Source of the DNA: Microbispora siamensis
Lineage (GTDB): Bacteria > Actinomycetota > Actinomycetes > Streptosporangiales > Streptosporangiaceae
Direction of reading: 5' to 3'
DNA length: 64,000 nucleotides
NCBI RefSeq assembly: GCF_016863095.1
Contig: NZ_BOOF01000013.1
Location: 186,001 to 250,000, forward strand
Part shown: in pieces, positions 61,973 to 64,000 of the stretch
How positions within the stretch are numbered: position 1 is the stretch's first letter
Layout: each line of letters begins with the position of its first letter
Notes under the pieces: generated by a model
Database searches by the model: none
The model's input: only the letters and a program-made list of their open reading frames with translations
What the model was told of the DNA's origin: nothing
Program-made: the position numbers and the translations under genes

Positions 61973-64000
61973 TCACTGCGTTTCGCGGCTGATGGCCGGC
62001 AGCCGCGTAACCGGTTTGCCGTCCGGAAGCGCCGGCTTGAGCGGCTTGCCGTCGTCTCCCTTCCCGAGGCCGAAGATCCCTTCCCAGATGCGCCGCACGG
62101 CGGGCGCGGCGGTCGAGGCGCCGAAGCCGCCCTGCGCCACCATGACCACGGTGACCAGCCGCGGATTGTCCGCGGGCGCGAAGGACGCGAACCACGACGT
62201 GTCCTCCTTGCCGTAGACCTCTGCCGTACCGGTCTTGCCGCCGATCTTGACGATGTTCATCGGGAACCCGCGGAACGCGCCCGCGGCCGTGCCGTCCGAG
62301 GGCACCTCGCTGAGCGCCTTGCGGATGTAGGTGCGGGTCTCGTCGTTGACCGGCAGGTGCCCCACGATCGGGACCGGGATCTCCTGCTTAAGGGTGCCGT
62401 CCGGACGCATCAGCGCCCAGCCGACACGCGGGCTGCGCACGTTGCCGTCGCCCAGCAGCGCCGCGTACGCCCGGGCGAGCTGGAGGGGGGTGACCAGGAC
62501 GTCGCCCTGGCCGATCGAGAGGTTGACCGCCTCGTAGGCGTGGAAGATCATGCCCTCCAGGCAGTTCTCGTTGGCCAGCCGCTTGGCGAACGCGGCCCGG
62601 CTCTGGTCCTTCATCTCCGGATAGCCGATCTTGGCTCGCTTGCACATCTCCGACTTCGTGGAGTTGTACAGGTCGAGCTTCCACGCGCGGGTCGGAATGC
62701 GGCCCGCGGACTCGCCGGGCAGGTCGATGCCGGTGCGCTTGCCGAAGCCGTAGGCCTTGGCCATGTTGGGCATCGGCTCCTTGACCTTGGCCTTGGGGGT
62801 CTTGCCGCCGTCGCGCAGCCACTCCTCGTACCCGGCCTTGTAGAACACGGTGTCGCAGGACTTGACCAGCGCCTCGTGCAGCGAGATCGCGCCCAGGCTC
62901 ATGCCGCCCGCGTTCGGGTACGACCGGCCCTCGACGTTGTAGGAACTCGGGCACTGGTAGGTGCCGTGCAGGGGCTCGCCGTCGGCGACCATCGCTGACA
63001 CCGAGCTGATCTTGAACGTCGAACCCGGGGCGTACTCACCGGCGATGGCCCGCGACACCAGCGGCTTGCCCGACTTGTCCGACAGCAGCCGCCGGTAGTC
63101 CTTCTCCGAGATGCCGCCCGTCCAGACCCTGGGGTCGTACGTCGGCCGGCTGGCCATCGCGATCACGCGGCCGGTCTTCACGTCGAGCACCACGCCGGCG
63201 GCGCCGTCCGAGTTCGGCACCTCCCGCATGGCCTGGTCGAGCGACTTCTCGACGACGCGCTGCACATTGGCGTCGATGCTGGTCACCAGGATGTCGCCGG
63301 GGACCGGGTCGGACTGCTGGTTGACCGAGATGACCTTGCCCATCCGGTCGACCTGGACGTTGCGGAGGCCGGGCGTGCCACGCAGGGCGGAGTCGTAGGT
63401 GCGCTCCAACCCGTCGCGGCCGGTGAGGTCGACGCCCGAGTAGTTGGCCTTGAGACCCTCGCGCTTCTCCAGCTCGCTCTGCGTCACCGGCTGCAGGTAG
63501 CCGAGAAGCTGGGCGGCGTCCTTGCCGTCGGGATAGTCGCGGATCGCCTGGATGTCGGCCGTGACGCCGGGGAAGTCCTCCTGGCGTTCCAGGATCTGCA
63601 GCGCCGCCCGCGGGTTGACGTTGTTGGCGACCGGGATCGGCGTGTACGGCGAGCCGGGCCAGCACGGGCGGCTGATGCCGGGGCCGCACGCCCGGATCTC
63701 CTGCTTCAGCTTCGACATCGGCACCTTCAGCACGGCGGCCAGCCGGCGCAGGACCGCGTCACCGCCGTCCCGCATCCGCTCCAGCCGGCCGCGGTCCACG
63801 GAGACCACCAGCGTCGTACGGTTGCGCACGAGCGGGCGGCCGGAGGAGTCGAGGATCGCCCCCCGCAGGGCGGGGACGCGCACCTCACGGGTGCGTGTCT
63901 CCGTCGCGACCGTGACGAACCGCGACCCCTGCACCACCTGGACCTGCCACAGCCGGACGACGAGCACCACGATCATGGCGATGACCAGCACCTGCAGGAC
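61973..64000 (-). CDS. mrdA: Penicillin-binding protein 2, transpeptidase (N-terminus off the window)
   Basis: At least 675 residues of a class B PBP. A single N-terminal membrane helix (VIAMIVVLVVRLWQVQVV) runs off the edge. The pedestal domain is followed by the transpeptidase with the active-site serine in PGSTFKISS, SCD as the second motif and KIGGKTGTAEV as the KTG motif. It partners RodA, which is encoded next. An in-frame GTG or ATG just inside the window (about 63991) is unlikely to be the true start, because the frame stays open to the edge. Confidence 0.93.
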   Translation of the reverse strand, partial: VLQVLVIAMIVVLVVRLWQVQVVQGSRFVTVATETRTREVRVPALRGAILDSSGRPLVRNRTTLVVSVDRGRLERMRDGGDAVLRRLAAVLKVPMSKLKQEIRACGPGISRPCWPGSPYTPIPVANNVNPRAALQILERQEDFPGVTADIQAIRDYPDGKDAAQLLGYLQPVTQSELEKREGLKANYSGVDLTGRDGLERTYDSALRGTPGLRNVQVDRMGKVISVNQQSDPVPGDILVTSIDANVQRVVEKSLDQAMREVPNSDGAAGVVLDVKTGRVIAMASRPTYDPRVWTGGISEKDYRRLLSDKSGKPLVSRAIAGEYAPGSTFKISSVSAMVADGEPLHGTYQCPSSYNVEGRSYPNAGGMSLGAISLHEALVKSCDTVFYKAGYEEWLRDGGKTPKAKVKEPMPNMAKAYGFGKRTGIDLPGESAGRIPTRAWKLDLYNSTKSEMCKRAKIGYPEMKDQSRAAFAKRLANENCLEGMIFHAYEAVNLSIGQGDVLVTPLQLARAYAALLGDGNVRSPRVGWALMRPDGTLKQEIPVPIVGHLPVNDETRTYIRKALSEVPSDGTAAGAFRGFPMNIVKIGGKTGTAEVYGKEDTSWFASFAPADNPRLVTVVMVAQGGFGASTAAPAVRRIWEGIFGLGKGDDGKPLKPALPDGKPVTRLPAISRETQ

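Noticed and set aside
1-64000. CRISPR arrays or insertion sequences
   Set aside because: No regularly spaced repeats and no transposase-like reading frame were seen.

Overview
The window is high-GC DNA with dense, often 4-bp-overlapping genes, frequent GTG starts and probable leaderless transcripts. The gene content is actinobacterial: a GAF/SpoIIE phosphatase, an ECF41-type sigma factor, RNase E/G with a long disordered N-terminus, the rplU-rpmA-obg-proB-proA-nadD-rsfS neighbourhood, paired radical-SAM and DUF2344 proteins, and mrdA-rodA. I infer a member of the Streptosporangiales (Nonomuraea/Microbispora-like); the exact genus cannot be read from the sequence. No stretch longer than about 300 bases lacks a gene.

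1-10.7 kb, mixed regulatory and metabolic genes. A methyltransferase and SpoIIE-type phosphatase pair is followed by a sugar-acid cassette: a DHDPS-family aldolase/dehydratase converging on an IlvD/Edd-family dehydratase plus GntR repressor. A shared 9-bp operator core lies at all three starts. Then come LtrA, an XRE-cupin regulator divergent from azlCD, tRNA-Ala(GGC), and an ECF41 sigma factor with its own predicted promoter and an FAD oxidoreductase partner.

10.7-32 kb, an arabinan/L-arabinose utilisation island. Read right to left it holds a LacI repressor, a YtfQ/R/T/YjfF-like importer, a ChvE/GguA/GguB-like importer, araB, araD, araA and a secreted GH43 enzyme. A secreted multidomain GH51 arabinofuranosidase is divergent, and a second LacI regulator lies beyond it. 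LacI-type operators close to TGTTAGCGCTAACA mark the promoters. The extracellular enzymes would release arabinose or arabino-oligosaccharides, the two ABC systems import them, and AraBAD converts arabinose to xylulose 5-phosphate.

32-40.3 kb, assorted genes: an EamA transporter behind a structured leader that encodes an 11-residue PPP peptide, a dienelactone hydrolase, an SRPBCC protein, a CynX-like MFS exporter, two small membrane proteins joined by a repeat-derived mini-ORF, a YbdK-type ligase, a DyP peroxidase, and a GH16-like gene remnant that stops at a second tRNA-Ala(GGC).

40.3-64 kb, a mostly housekeeping region: histidine phosphatase, rsfS, nadD, proA, proB, obg, rpmA, rplU, the RNase E/G gene, DUF2344 and radical SAM genes, and rodA with mrdA (cut by the window edge). 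It is interrupted by an ArsR/MFS pair and by an M48 peptidase, membrane Ser/Thr kinase and atypical NarL regulator block.
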